A DNA stretch of 38,861 nucleotides from Chitinophagaceae bacterium. GTDB taxonomy: Bacteria; Bacteroidota; Bacteroidia; Chitinophagales; Chitinophagaceae. The stretch lies in NCBI GenBank assembly GCA_028288585.1, contig JAQBNL010000034.1, positions 1 to 38,861 on the forward strand. The letters run 5' to 3'. Shown here in pieces: positions 9,256 to 16,406 of this stretch. Within the stretch, counting starts at the first letter, position 1. Each line of letters begins with the position of its first letter. The position numbers and the translations under genes were made by a program. A model generated the notes under the pieces. The model saw only the letters and a list, made by a program, of their open reading frames with translations. It was not told the DNA's origin and ran no database searches.

Positions 9256-9978
9256 TTATTTTTTATGCAGATTTTTTACCGCTAACAATAAAAAAAAGAA
9301 TATAATGCTGAGGAAATAAATAATATCTCTTGTATCAACTACGCCGCGGCTAATACTGCGATAATGAAAATCAATACCCAGCATCTCTATATAATAATCT
9401 GCTTTGCCCTGCAACATAGGTAACTGGCTTACGGCGCTAAATCCAAAATATAAAATGAGGCAGGCAAATGCACTTATTAAAAAAGCGATAACTGCATTAC
9501 CGGTTAACCCTGAGCAACACAAACCAATAGCAGAAAAAACTGCCGCTAAAAAAAACAACCCAATATATGAACCCATTATACCGCCTGTATCTATGCCACC
9601 ACCTGCAGACAATGATTTTATAGTAAAGACATAAATTAATGTTGGTAAAAGAGAAAAAAGAATTACGGTAAGTATGGCAAAATATTTACCAAGCACTATC
9701 TGCCATTTTGTTAAAGGACGGGTTTGTAAAATCTCAAATGTCCCGGTTCTGAATTCATCGGAAAGAGAGCGCATCGTAATTGCCGGAATTAAAAAAAGAA
9801 GTACCCATGGCGACAGCTCAAAAAATTTGTCCAGGGTGGCATAGCCAAAATCAAAAATGTTGCTGTCTTTTAAAACAAATAAAAACAAGCCATTAACCAG
9901 TAAAAATAAAATGATGGTAATATATCCTGTCAGGCTGCTGAAAAACTGGTGCAGCTCTTTTTTAGCTATCGAAAACAT
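9256..9978 (-). CDS. gldF: ABC-2 type permease GldF
   Basis: A 240-residue inner-membrane permease with six predicted membrane segments. It starts MFSIAKKELHQFFSSLTGYI, with the conserved cytoplasmic loop MRSLSDEFRTGTFEILQTRP near residue 68, characteristic of ABC-2 permeases of the GldF type. It is the first gene of a two-gene unit with gldG (10-base gap) and would act with the ATPase GldA encoded elsewhere. The length is normal for the family. The following non-coding stretch separates it from the divergent small gene at 10267. Confidence 0.9.
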   Translation of the reverse strand: MFSIAKKELHQFFSSLTGYITIILFLLVNGLFLFVLKDSNIFDFGYATLDKFFELSPWVLLFLIPAITMRSLSDEFRTGTFEILQTRPLTKWQIVLGKYFAILTVILFSLLPTLIYVFTIKSLSAGGGIDTGGIMGSYIGLFFLAAVFSAIGLCCSGLTGNAVIAFLISAFACLILYFGFSAVSQLPMLQGKADYYIEMLGIDFHYRSISRGVVDTRDIIYFLSIIFFFLLLAVKNLHKK

Positions 9979-10198
9979 GCCGCAATTTAACGTTTAAGGA
10001 GAAACAAAATATGATTTTATAAAGTATAACATGCAGCATTTATGTTAAAGAACCTGTCATTAGTAAAGAACATTTTATCCAGGTTAAAATTCCTCTGCTA
10101 TTTACCACAATCAATAATGAATCTCTGAGAATAAAACGATTGTTCAGGAAGGCAATCTCATTGATTTTTACAACAGTTTACCGAAACCAACAGCATAG
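9979..10198 (+). other. Non-coding stretch upstream of an orphan terminator
   Basis: No convincing coding frame is visible on either strand between the gldF start and the terminator at 10199. Part must hold the gldF promoter (minus strand; a partial match CATATTTTG near 10010). The plus strand ends in a strong terminator with no gene before it, so a short plus-strand RNA is possible. The 5' end cannot be placed. Confidence 0.3.
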
Positions 10199-10224
10199 TC
10201 CCGCATTTTTTTGCGGGATTTTTT
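10199..10224 (+). terminator. Rho-independent terminator without an obvious gene
   Basis: The stem TCCCGCA (10199-10205) pairs with TGCGGGA (10212-10218) around a T-only loop and is followed by a run of six T on the plus strand. The minus strand has no U-tract after the stem, so the terminator acts on plus-strand transcription. It lies about 43 bases before the small gene at 10267. Confidence 0.75.
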
Positions 10225-10266
10225 ATGGAGTCTTTTTCTTTTTGCATCCTATAAAAAATCTTAATT

Positions 10267-10502
10267 ATGAAACGATTAAAAATTTGCCTTACAGGTAGTA
10301 TGCTATTATTTTCAATAGCAGTATTTTCTCAGAAAAAACATAAGTTACCTCCGCCACCGCTACCATCTCCGCCTGAAATAAAAGCTATAGCACCAGTTGC
10401 CCCAAAGAAGTAACTGTTGCGGAATTGAGCGTACCACCCACACCACCAACACCACCTGTTCCACCACCTCCGCCACCCCCAGCGCCAAAGAATGATCAAT
10501 AA
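10267..10502 (+). CDS. Small secreted proline-rich protein, needs a -1 frame change
   Basis: The ATG at 10267 opens a frame with a good signal peptide (MKRLKICLTGSMLLFSIAVF, cleavage expected after SQ), then a proline-rich tail (HKLPPPPLPSPPE). The zero frame stops at 10411-10413 after 48 residues. The -1 frame continues without a break as KEVTVAELSVPPTPPTPPV, through a seven-proline run, to NDQ and TAA at 10500-10502, for about 78 residues in total. At the junction (10401-10407) sits CCCAAAG, phased as C CCA AAG, an exact X XXY YYZ slippery heptamer. The change could be a programmed -1 frameshift, a lost base in a C run (four C instead of five) in a decaying gene, or a sequencing error. A shared terminator follows. 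Function unknown; composition suggests a periplasmic proline-rich peptide. Confidence 0.55.
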
Positions 10503-10508
10503 TAAAAA

Positions 10509-10531
10509 GCCTCCCGATAAAATCGGGAGGC
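10509..10531. terminator. Bidirectional terminator between the proline-rich gene and iscA
   Basis: A perfect 10-bp stem, GCCTCCCGAT (10509-10518) with ATCGGGAGGC (10522-10531), has a three-base loop, an A-rich left flank and a T-rich right flank. It sits between two convergent genes and can end transcription from both. Confidence 0.85.
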
Positions 10532-10556
10532 CTTAATATTTTTCTAACTTAAAATT

Positions 10557-10886
10557 TTATACTGCAAAGCTTTCGCCGCAACCGCAGCTCCGGCTTGCAT
10601 TAGGATTGCTGAAATAAAACCCTTTTCCATTTAGCCCGTCACTAAAATCCAATGTTGTATTAACGAGATATAAAAAACTTTTAAGATCGGTAACCACTTT
10701 TATTCCATTGTCATCAAACTCCTGGTCCATTGGTTTTTTCTCATTATCAAAATCCATTTTATAACTCAGTCCTGAACATCCACCACCAACAACACTTACA
10801 CGCAAAAAATAATCATTGGAAGGAATTTTTGCTTCCTCCATTAATTTAGAAACCTTTTGTTTTGCTTTATCACTTACGTATATCAT
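10557..10886 (-). CDS. iscA: A-type iron-sulfur carrier (IscA/ErpA family)
   Basis: A 109-residue cytoplasmic A-type carrier that receives Fe-S clusters from the scaffold and passes them to target enzymes. The three cysteines of the family are present: one in VGGGCSGLSYKMDF (about residue 37) and the CGC pair in SRSCGCGESF at the C terminus. The length matches IscA/SufA/ErpA. It is the last of the trio iscS-iscU-iscA on the minus strand, but a 73-base gap with a degenerate repeat separates it from iscU. The context favours an ISC-type role; ErpA-like function cannot be excluded. Confidence 0.9.
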   Translation of the reverse strand: MIYVSDKAKQKVSKLMEEAKIPSNDYFLRVSVVGGGCSGLSYKMDFDNEKKPMDQEFDDNGIKVVTDLKSFLYLVNTTLDFSDGLNGKGFYFSNPNASRSCGCGESFAV

Positions 10887-10904
10887 AAAGAATCGCTTTA
10901 TACT

Positions 10905-10959
10905 ATAAGCTTTATGCTATACGCAATAAGCGTGAAGCATGCAGCATACAGCCTGTAGC
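10905..10959. repeat. Degenerate inverted/word repeat between iscU and iscA
   Basis: The 73-base gap is made of recurring words: AAGCTTTATGCTATACGC, then GCGTGAAGCATGCAGCATAC and CTGTAGCTT. TGCTATACGC pairs with GCGTGAAGCA at 8 of 10 positions. It may fold as a weak hairpin in the iscU-iscA message. It looks like the repetitive intergenic material seen elsewhere in this window. Confidence 0.45.
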
Positions 10960-11379
10960 TTAATGAACTACACTTTCTTCAAACTTAATTTTCTCCATAC
11001 CATTCTTTGCACGGTAATCGTTGATGGCTGATTTAATTGCATCTTCTGCCAGAACAGAACAGTGAATTTTTACAGGAGGAAGATTAAGTTCTTCCACGAT
11101 ATCCATGTTATCGATCTTTAATGCATCATCAACACTTTTACCTTTAAGCCACTCTGTAGCCAATGAAGAAGAAGCAATTGCAGAGCCACATCCAAAAGTT
11201 TTGAATTTTGCATCTGTAATCATTCCCGTTGCTTCATCAACCTGTATCTGGAGACGCATAACGTCGCCACATTCAGGAGCGCCAACCAAACCGGTCCCTA
11301 CATTTTTTGAAGACTTATCAAGTGTTCCAACATTTTTTGGATTTTGATAGTGGTCAATTACTTTATCTGAGTATGCCAT
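10960..11379 (-). CDS. iscU: Iron-sulfur cluster scaffold IscU
   Basis: A 139-residue scaffold on which [2Fe-2S] clusters are built from IscS-derived sulfur. The three ligand cysteines are present: GAPECGDVM (Cys37), KTFGCGSAIASSS (about 63) and KIHCSVLAEDAI (about 106). The conserved Asp after the first Cys is present too. The loop LPPVK, the HscA chaperone recognition motif, is kept even though no hscA or hscB gene lies nearby. It begins 33 bases after iscS, so co-transcription is likely. The length is slightly above E. coli IscU (128) because of a short C-terminal tail. Confidence 0.95.
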   Translation of the reverse strand: MAYSDKVIDHYQNPKNVGTLDKSSKNVGTGLVGAPECGDVMRLQIQVDEATGMITDAKFKTFGCGSAIASSSLATEWLKGKSVDDALKIDNMDIVEELNLPPVKIHCSVLAEDAIKSAINDYRAKNGMEKIKFEESVVH

Positions 11380-11412
11380 ATTATTTGGTTTATTCGTTTA
11401 ATAGTTTATTAG

Positions 11413-12630
11413 TTAATGCGCCGCCCATTCAATTTTATTAAGATCAATTCCTTCTTTATACATCTCCCACAACGGGCTCATCTCTCTTAATTTTAAAACC
11501 GTGTTACTAACCTGCTCAATTGTATAATCTATTTGTTCGTCTGTTGTAAATCTTCCCAAACCAAAACGCAACGAAGAGTGTGCCAGATCATCTCCCAAAC
11601 CCAACGCTTTTAATACATACGAAGGTTCCAGGGAAGCGGATGTACAAGCTGAACCTGAACTCAACGCAATATTTTTATTAAAGCCCATCAGTAAACCTTC
11701 ACCTTCTACATGCTTAAACGATATATTAGTAACCTGTGGCAAGCGATGTTCCCTGCTTCCATTTACATAAGCTTCTTCCAGTTTCATTAATTCGGTTTCG
11801 AGCCTGTCTCTCATTTTGCTTATCCGTGCATTATCACTTTCCATATCAAGCATACAAATTTCGCAGGCTTTTCCAAAACCTACAATACCCGGAACATTTA
11901 AAGTGCCGCTACGCATTGCTCTTTCGTGGCCGCCGCCATCCATCTGTGCAGTAACTTTTACCCTTGGGCTTTTTCTGCGGACATACAATGCGCCAACCCC
12001 TTTTGGCCCGTACATTTTATGAGCGCTGAATGCCATCAGGTCAATACCATCAGTTTGTACATTAACAGGAATTTTACCCACTGCCTGTGTGCCATCCGTA
12101 AAAAATAATGCTCCATGCTTTTTGGCAATAGTGCTTATTTCTTTTACAGGCTGTATTGTACCTATCTCATTATTTGCATACATAATGGCTACCAGTATTG
12201 TGGTTGGCCTCATAGCAGCTTCCAGTTCTTTCAGATCAATTAAACCTTCTTTATTAACCTGTAAGTACGTTACTTCGCCGCCCAGTTTTTCAATGTGCTT
12301 GCAGGTATCCAGAACAGCTTTATGTTCAGTTGTAGCTGTAATTATATGATTGCCTTTTTGGGCATACATTTCAAAAACGCCTTTTAAAGCAAGATTATCA
12401 GCTTCGGTAGCGCCTGAAGTAAAAATTATTTCTTTGGGATCAGCGCCAATTAATTTTGCTACCTGCTCACGGGCATAATCAACCGCTTCTTCTGCCTCCC
12501 AGCCAAAAGGATGATTACGGCTTGCAGCATTACCAAAATGTTCGGTAAAATAAGGTATCATAGTCTCCAGCACACGTGGATCCATTGGCGTGGTAGCATT
12601 GTTATCTAAATAGACGGGTAACTTCAACAT
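11413..12630 (-). CDS. iscS: Cysteine desulfurase IscS
   Basis: A 405-residue PLP enzyme that takes sulfur from L-cysteine as an enzyme-bound persulfide and hands it to IscU. It starts [17 protein letters not shown]; the PLP lysine is in [17 protein letters not shown] (about 207), and the active-site cysteine is in [17 protein letters not shown] (about 330), with the group I signature loop. The length equals E. coli IscS (404). It heads the iscS-iscU-iscA set. A TAnnTTTG element lies 17 bases before the ATG. The IscR regulator, ferredoxin and Hsc chaperones of the proteobacterial operon are absent here. Confidence 0.96.
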   Translation of the reverse strand: MLKLPVYLDNNATTPMDPRVLETMIPYFTEHFGNAASRNHPFGWEAEEAVDYAREQVAKLIGADPKEIIFTSGATEADNLALKGVFEMYAQKGNHIITATTEHKAVLDTCKHIEKLGGEVTYLQVNKEGLIDLKELEAAMRPTTILVAIMYANNEIGTIQPVKEISTIAKKHGALFFTDGTQAVGKIPVNVQTDGIDLMAFSAHKMYGPKGVGALYVRRKSPRVKVTAQMDGGGHERAMRSGTLNVPGIVGFGKACEICMLDMESDNARISKMRDRLETELMKLEEAYVNGSREHRLPQVTNISFKHVEGEGLLMGFNKNIALSSGSACTSASLEPSYVLKALGLGDDLAHSSLRFGLGRFTTDEQIDYTIEQVSNTVLKLREMSPLWEMYKEGIDLNKIEWAAH

Positions 12631-12647
12631 AATTATAATTTCTACTA

Positions 12648-12655
12648 CAAATTTA
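12648..12655 (-). promoter_or_regulatory. Candidate -7 element (TAAATTTG) for iscS
   Basis: The minus strand reads TAAATTTG, a full match to TAnnTTTG, 17 bases before the iscS ATG. That is the same spacing as the element in front of the DUF433 gene. No clear -33 TTTG was found. Confidence 0.45.
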
Positions 12656-12808
12656 CACCAAAAACATATGAATAGCTATTATATAAATTGTGAAAGTGAT
12701 TGTTTTCCAAATTCGAAATAGGACTATGATTTGTTGGATTAGTGGATTATAGGATTATGTATCTTCATTCTCATAATTCCATTCACCCCATAAATCTCGG
12801 TTCAGACA

Positions 12809-13207
12809 ATGAAAGTTGAACATATTGGCATTGCCGTAAAAAACCTCTCTTCCTCTATACCCCTGTTTGAGAAATTATTTAATACACCCTGCTATAAAAC
12901 CGAAGCTGTTGAAAGTGAATTGGTAAACACTGCCTTTTTCTTAAAAGATGAGACCAAAATAGAATTAGTGGAGGGTTATTCTCCTGAAAGCCCTATTTAT
13001 AAATTTATTGAGAAAAAAGGCGAAGGCATTCACCATATTGCTTTTGAAGTGGAGGATATTGAAGCCGAAATTAAACGCCTGGTTAATGAAGGATTTACGT
13101 TGATAAATGAAACGCCTAAAGAGGGAGCTGATAATAAACTGGTTGCTTTTCTACATCCCAAAAGTACCAATGGGATTTTGGTGGAGTTGGTGATGGAGAA
13201 GAAATAA
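12809..13207 (+). CDS. mce: Methylmalonyl-CoA epimerase
   Basis: A 132-residue VOC/glyoxalase-fold metalloenzyme that interconverts the 2R and 2S forms of methylmalonyl-CoA in the propionyl-CoA/succinyl-CoA pathway. It starts MKVEHIGIAVKNLSSSIPLF, with the first metal-binding His at residue 5. KIELVEGYSPESPIYKFIEK and GIHHIAFEVEDIEAEI (second His pair) and the C-terminal LVELVME glutamate complete the metal site. Length and motif order are typical. It is divergent from iscS across a 178-base gap and appears monocistronic. The gap contains partly repeated words (GGATTAGTGGATTATAGGAT). Confidence 0.93.
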   Translation: MKVEHIGIAVKNLSSSIPLFEKLFNTPCYKTEAVESELVNTAFFLKDETKIELVEGYSPESPIYKFIEKKGEGIHHIAFEVEDIEAEIKRLVNEGFTLINETPKEGADNKLVAFLHPKSTNGILVELVMEKK

Positions 13208-13329
13208 AAAATAGTTCTCCGGGAGTTGTATATATGTTTTCTCAAATTATTTTATAATAATTTGAATCAATTTGTCCAATCTCAAAAATTCAATCGTCAT
13301 TAGTTTTTAACAATCTAAATTTAAACATC

Positions 13330-13671
13330 ATGAAAGAGTTTTTATTTGTATTTAGAAACGATTACAAAGCTGTACCTCCGGGTTCACCCGAAGAAATGCA
13401 GGCCGTTATGAAACAATGGATGGATTGGATTGGCGGAATTGCAGCTCAAAACAAATTAGCTGATAAAGGGAACCGTTTGGGTTCTGAAGGTAAAGTTGTG
13501 AGGGCGAATAATATAATTACTGACGGGCCTTACACAGAAATCAAAGAGCTTATTGGTGGCTATATTGCTGTTAAAGCTGACTCTTTTGAAGAGGCGTCAG
13601 AGATGGCAAAAGGCTGTCCTATCTTTAATACCGGCGGCAATTTGGAGATAAGAGAAATTATTCCAATGTAA
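13330..13671 (+). CDS. YCII/DGPF-domain protein
   Basis: A 113-residue small cytoplasmic protein of the YCII-related (DGPF) family: MKEFLFVFRNDYKAVPPGSP, the signature IITDGPYTEIKELIGGYIAV (the DGP[FY] motif) and a C-terminal EIREIIPM. DGPF proteins are ferredoxin-like-fold proteins of unknown biochemical role. They are often found next to ECF42-type sigma factors, as here, where the sigma gene starts 48 bases after the stop. A terminator hairpin lies between them, so the sigma factor would be read through only partly from this gene's promoter. Confidence 0.88.
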   Translation: MKEFLFVFRNDYKAVPPGSPEEMQAVMKQWMDWIGGIAAQNKLADKGNRLGSEGKVVRANNIITDGPYTEIKELIGGYIAVKADSFEEASEMAKGCPIFNTGGNLEIREIIPM

Positions 13672-13683
13672 AAACAAAGTGAA

Positions 13684-13719
13684 ATGCCTCTTACCAGTAA
13701 GAGGCATTTTTATTTTTTT
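13684..13719 (+). terminator. Terminator/attenuator hairpin between DGPF and sigma genes
   Basis: A perfect 10-bp stem, ATGCCTCTTA (13684-13693) with TAAGAGGCAT (13698-13707), has loop CCAG and is followed by TTTTATTTTTTT. It ends exactly at the sigma-factor ATG at 13720. The 3' arm holds AAGAGG, a possible ribosome-binding sequence that would be hidden when the stem forms. Confidence 0.85.
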
Positions 13720-14982
13720 ATGAAAGAAAATGAATTAATACCACATTTATTCAGAACCGAATTTAGAAAAATAGTTTCTGTACTGAGTAAGCTGTTTGGT
13801 ATTGAACACATTGAAATTGCCGAAGACATTGTAAGTGATACATTTCTTTCAGCATCGGAATTGTGGGGATTAAAAGGATTACCGGAAAACCCAACAGCAT
13901 GGCTATATACTGTTGCAAAAAATAAAACTAAAGACTATTTAAAGCGCAATCATCTCTTTGCTCAAAAAATTGCTACTGAAATAAAATATATCAGTACAGC
14001 AACTGCTGAGATAGAAATTGACCTGTCAACAAAAAATATCAATGACAGCCAATTGGCAATGATGTTCACTGTTTGCAATCCCTGTATTGCTGCAGAGGCG
14101 CAGGTTGGATTGGCATTAAACCTTCTTTGCGGATTTGGCATCAATGAAATTGCCAGCGCTTTTTTAACCAATAAGGATGTAATTTATAAACGACTGCAGC
14201 GTGCCAAAGAAAAGTTGCGGACAGAAAAAGTAAGAATAATCCCTCCCACTTTATTGGAAATAAATGAACGGCTTCCAAATGTTTTATCAACTTTATATCT
14301 TTTGTTCAATGAAGGTTATTATTCTTCCTCGCAAAACTTTACCCTGCAAAAAGAGCTTTGCCTGGAAGCCATGCGCCTGAATTATTTACTTATAGAGAAT
14401 GATATTACAAACAAACCTTCAGCAAATGCATTGCTTTCTTTGATGTGCTTTCATTCATCAAGATTTGAGGCAAGAACAGGCACCAACGGCGAAATAATTT
14501 TATATGATGACCAGGATGAAACACTTTGGAATAAAGAATTAATCCAGAAAGGCGAATACTTTTTAAACAAGGCTGCACAGGGTGAGCAGTTATCAAAATA
14601 TCATTTGGAAGCTGCCATTGCTTATTGGCATACGCAGAAAGAGGATACAAACGAGAAATGGGAAAACATTTTACAGCTTTACAATAAATTACTGCAGATT
14701 GAATATTCGCCTGTGGCGGCATTAAACAGAACTTATGCCCTTGCCAAAGCTTATGGAAATGCAGTTGCTATAACCGAAGCAGAAAAATTAAATCTTTCAG
14801 GCATGCATTTGTATCATTCATTACTGGGCAATCTTTATACAGGTGTTGACAACATAAAAGCATTGCGGCATTATGAAACTGCTTTAGCGCTTACCAATTC
14901 AGCAAAGAATAAACTAACAATAACAAAAAATATTCGCAGTTTAAATTTGAAACAGGAAGACCCGGCTAAAGTCATTTCTTAG
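13720..14982 (+). CDS. ECF42-type sigma factor with C-terminal TPR-like domain
   Basis: A 420-residue RNA polymerase sigma factor. Residues 1-75 form sigma region 2 (LFRTEFRKIVSVLSKLFG, DIVSDTFLSA, PTAWLYTVAKNKTKDYL). Region 4 follows with GFGINEIASAFLTNKDVIYKRLQRAKEKL as its helix-turn-helix. The long C-terminal part begins NVLSTLYLLFNEGYYSSS and continues with LYDDQDETLWNKELI and EAAIAYWH; this is the DUF6596/TPR-like extension of ECF42 factors. The family lacks a classic anti-sigma factor and is associated with DGPF proteins, as here. The frame is open 12 codons further upstream, to an ATG at 13684, but that ATG is the first base of a terminator stem, so the start at 13720 is preferred. 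Signal and targets are unknown. Confidence 0.9.
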   Translation: MKENELIPHLFRTEFRKIVSVLSKLFGIEHIEIAEDIVSDTFLSASELWGLKGLPENPTAWLYTVAKNKTKDYLKRNHLFAQKIATEIKYISTATAEIEIDLSTKNINDSQLAMMFTVCNPCIAAEAQVGLALNLLCGFGINEIASAFLTNKDVIYKRLQRAKEKLRTEKVRIIPPTLLEINERLPNVLSTLYLLFNEGYYSSSQNFTLQKELCLEAMRLNYLLIENDITNKPSANALLSLMCFHSSRFEARTGTNGEIILYDDQDETLWNKELIQKGEYFLNKAAQGEQLSKYHLEAAIAYWHTQKEDTNEKWENILQLYNKLLQIEYSPVAALNRTYALAKAYGNAVAITEAEKLNLSGMHLYHSLLGNLYTGVDNIKALRHYETALALTNSAKNKLTITKNIRSLNLKQEDPAKVIS

Positions 14983-15115
14983 TAATTGAATCTTCAATTG
15001 CATTCTCTCCACAAACGGATTATACTTTTTCATTACCATCGTTGTTCCATCAATTAATAAAGTTTGTAACCCCGCCACATTTTATTCTCCACTTTCATCC
15101 TCAAAAACAAAATTG

Positions 15116-15123
15116 TAACTTTG
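15116..15123 (+). promoter_or_regulatory. Candidate -7 element (TAACTTTG) for the toxin-antitoxin pair
   Basis: TAACTTTG is a full TAnnTTTG match 17 bases before the ATG at 15141. It falls inside the longer open frame that begins at 15042 and so supports the shorter antitoxin start. Confidence 0.5.
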
Positions 15124-15140
15124 AAAGACAAATTTTTATT

Positions 15141-15371
15141 ATGAACTATGGCGCAATTAATATAGACCCCGAAACAATGGGTGGTACACCCGTTTTTACT
15201 GGCACACGGGTTCCCGTTCAAACCCTTTTTGATTACATTGAAGGGGGAGATGACCTGGATGAATTCTTAGATGATTATCCTTCAGTAACAAAAAATGCAG
15301 CTATCCAGGTATTGGAAATGGCAAAAAGAACATTGACAACAGAAAAAGTGCTTAATGAAAATTTTGCTTGA
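15141..15371 (+). CDS. DUF433 family antitoxin
   Basis: A 76-residue DUF433 protein: INIDPETMGGTPVFTGTRVP, then TLFDYIEGGDDLDEFLDDYP and AIQVLEMAKR. The family has a helix-turn-helix-like fold and commonly acts as antitoxin to DUF5615 PIN-like proteins. The open frame extends upstream to 15042, but the family normally begins close to this methionine and a -7 element lies in the extra part, so 15141 is chosen. The end overlaps the next gene by 17 bases, typical of translationally coupled toxin-antitoxin pairs. The protein is expected to repress its own promoter. Confidence 0.87.
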   Translation: MNYGAINIDPETMGGTPVFTGTRVPVQTLFDYIEGGDDLDEFLDDYPSVTKNAAIQVLEMAKRTLTTEKVLNENFA

Positions 15372-15678
15372 CGAAAGTCTTCCGCGGAAATTAAAAGCAG
15401 ATTTTGGGAGTCTTTATGATGTAAAGACTGTAAAGGATATGGGCTGGCTCGGAAAAAAGAATGGTGAACTTTTAAGTCTTATGGTGTCCCATAACTTCAA
15501 TTTTTTTGTAACTGTTGATAAGAATCTTCGTTACCAGCAAAATCTTGAGAGATTAGAAATAATTATTTTTTTATTGTTAGCCGTGGATAACCGGAGAATA
15601 ACTTTACAAAATCTGGTTGAAAAAATTAAGAGAAAAATTAAAGAGGGTGATTTGAAAACAGTAAATGAAATCTTTTAA
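15355..15678 (+). CDS. DUF5615 PIN-like toxin
   Basis: A 107-residue protein with the DUF5615 PIN-like pattern: MKILLDESLPRKL (acidic pair Asp6/Glu7), DVKTVKDMGWLGKKNGELL and FFVTVDKNLRYQQNLE (Asp in the second acidic motif). Such proteins are predicted metal-dependent ribonucleases, the toxic partners of DUF433. Its start lies inside the antitoxin gene (17-base overlap). The gene ends 1 base before the stop of the convergent hydrolase gene, leaving no room for a terminator. RNase activity is inferred from the fold. Confidence 0.85.
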   Translation: MKILLDESLPRKLKADFGSLYDVKTVKDMGWLGKKNGELLSLMVSHNFNFFVTVDKNLRYQQNLERLEIIIFLLLAVDNRRITLQNLVEKIKRKIKEGDLKTVNEIF

Positions 15679-15679
15679 A

Positions 15680-16327
15680 CTAACTATTCTCTCTCACAAA
15701 TGGATTACTCCTCTTTTCATTCCCAATAGTCGTCTCCGGCCCATGGCCATTGTAAACAATTACATCATCAGGCAATACAAATAATTTTTGTTTAATGCTG
15801 TTTAGCAAAGTCTGGCTATCCGCCATAGGAATGTCTGTTCTGCCAATGCTGCCATTAAATAAAACATCGCCGCCAATAATAAATTTTTGTGCTTTGCAAT
15901 AAAAACAAATGCTTCCCGGTGAGTGCCCCGGCGCATGAATAATTTCCAGTTCATCTTCTCCTAATGTGACCTTATTTCCTTCATTTAAAAAAATAAATTC
16001 TCCCTGGTAATTATCAAAAGGCATATCATACATAAGTCCGGATGTAGGTGCAAATTGCAGAACAACTTCTTCCTTTGGATGCAGGTGAAGGGGAAGGTTA
16101 TACGTTTCAGCAATAAATTTATTTCCAAAAACATGATCAAGATGGCAATGGGTATTAAGCAGCTTTTGCGGAATTAATCCGTTTGTATCTATAAATGTTT
16201 TTAATTCCTGCTGCTCTTCGGGAAAATAACAGCCGGGATCAATGATGAGGCATTCATTTTTTTCATTGTAGAGAACATAGGTATTTTCCTGTATGGGGCT
16301 GAATGTGAAAACTTTAATCTTTAACAT
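15680..16327 (-). CDS. MBL-fold metallo-hydrolase (glyoxalase II-like)
   Basis: A 215-residue cytoplasmic metallo-beta-lactamase-fold hydrolase. The metal motif is NTHCHLDHVFGN (HxHxDH, about residue 60); further ligands are in HAPGHSPGSICFY, GGDVLFNGSIGRTD and VYNGHGPETTIGNE. The length and the GRTD and GHGPETTIG motifs are those of the YcbL/glyoxalase-II-like group, which hydrolyse thioesters such as S-lactoylglutathione in some species; the substrate here is unknown. It is divergent from the large outer-membrane protein gene across 79 bases and convergent with the toxin gene. Confidence 0.9.
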   Translation of the reverse strand: MLKIKVFTFSPIQENTYVLYNEKNECLIIDPGCYFPEEQQELKTFIDTNGLIPQKLLNTHCHLDHVFGNKFIAETYNLPLHLHPKEEVVLQFAPTSGLMYDMPFDNYQGEFIFLNEGNKVTLGEDELEIIHAPGHSPGSICFYCKAQKFIIGGDVLFNGSIGRTDIPMADSQTLLNSIKQKLFVLPDDVIVYNGHGPETTIGNEKRSNPFVRENS

Positions 16328-16406
16328 ATCGTAAGTTATACGGGGTCTAAATTCATTTTACTGATTAACCCGAATCAATTAATTTTAGGAATTATATAAA
16401 AGCAAC

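Noticed and set aside
15116-15132. ACTTTGAAAGACAAATT as a third copy of the winged-helix operator.
   Set aside because: Only one half-site fits well; the segment is better explained as the TAACTTTG promoter element of the toxin-antitoxin pair.
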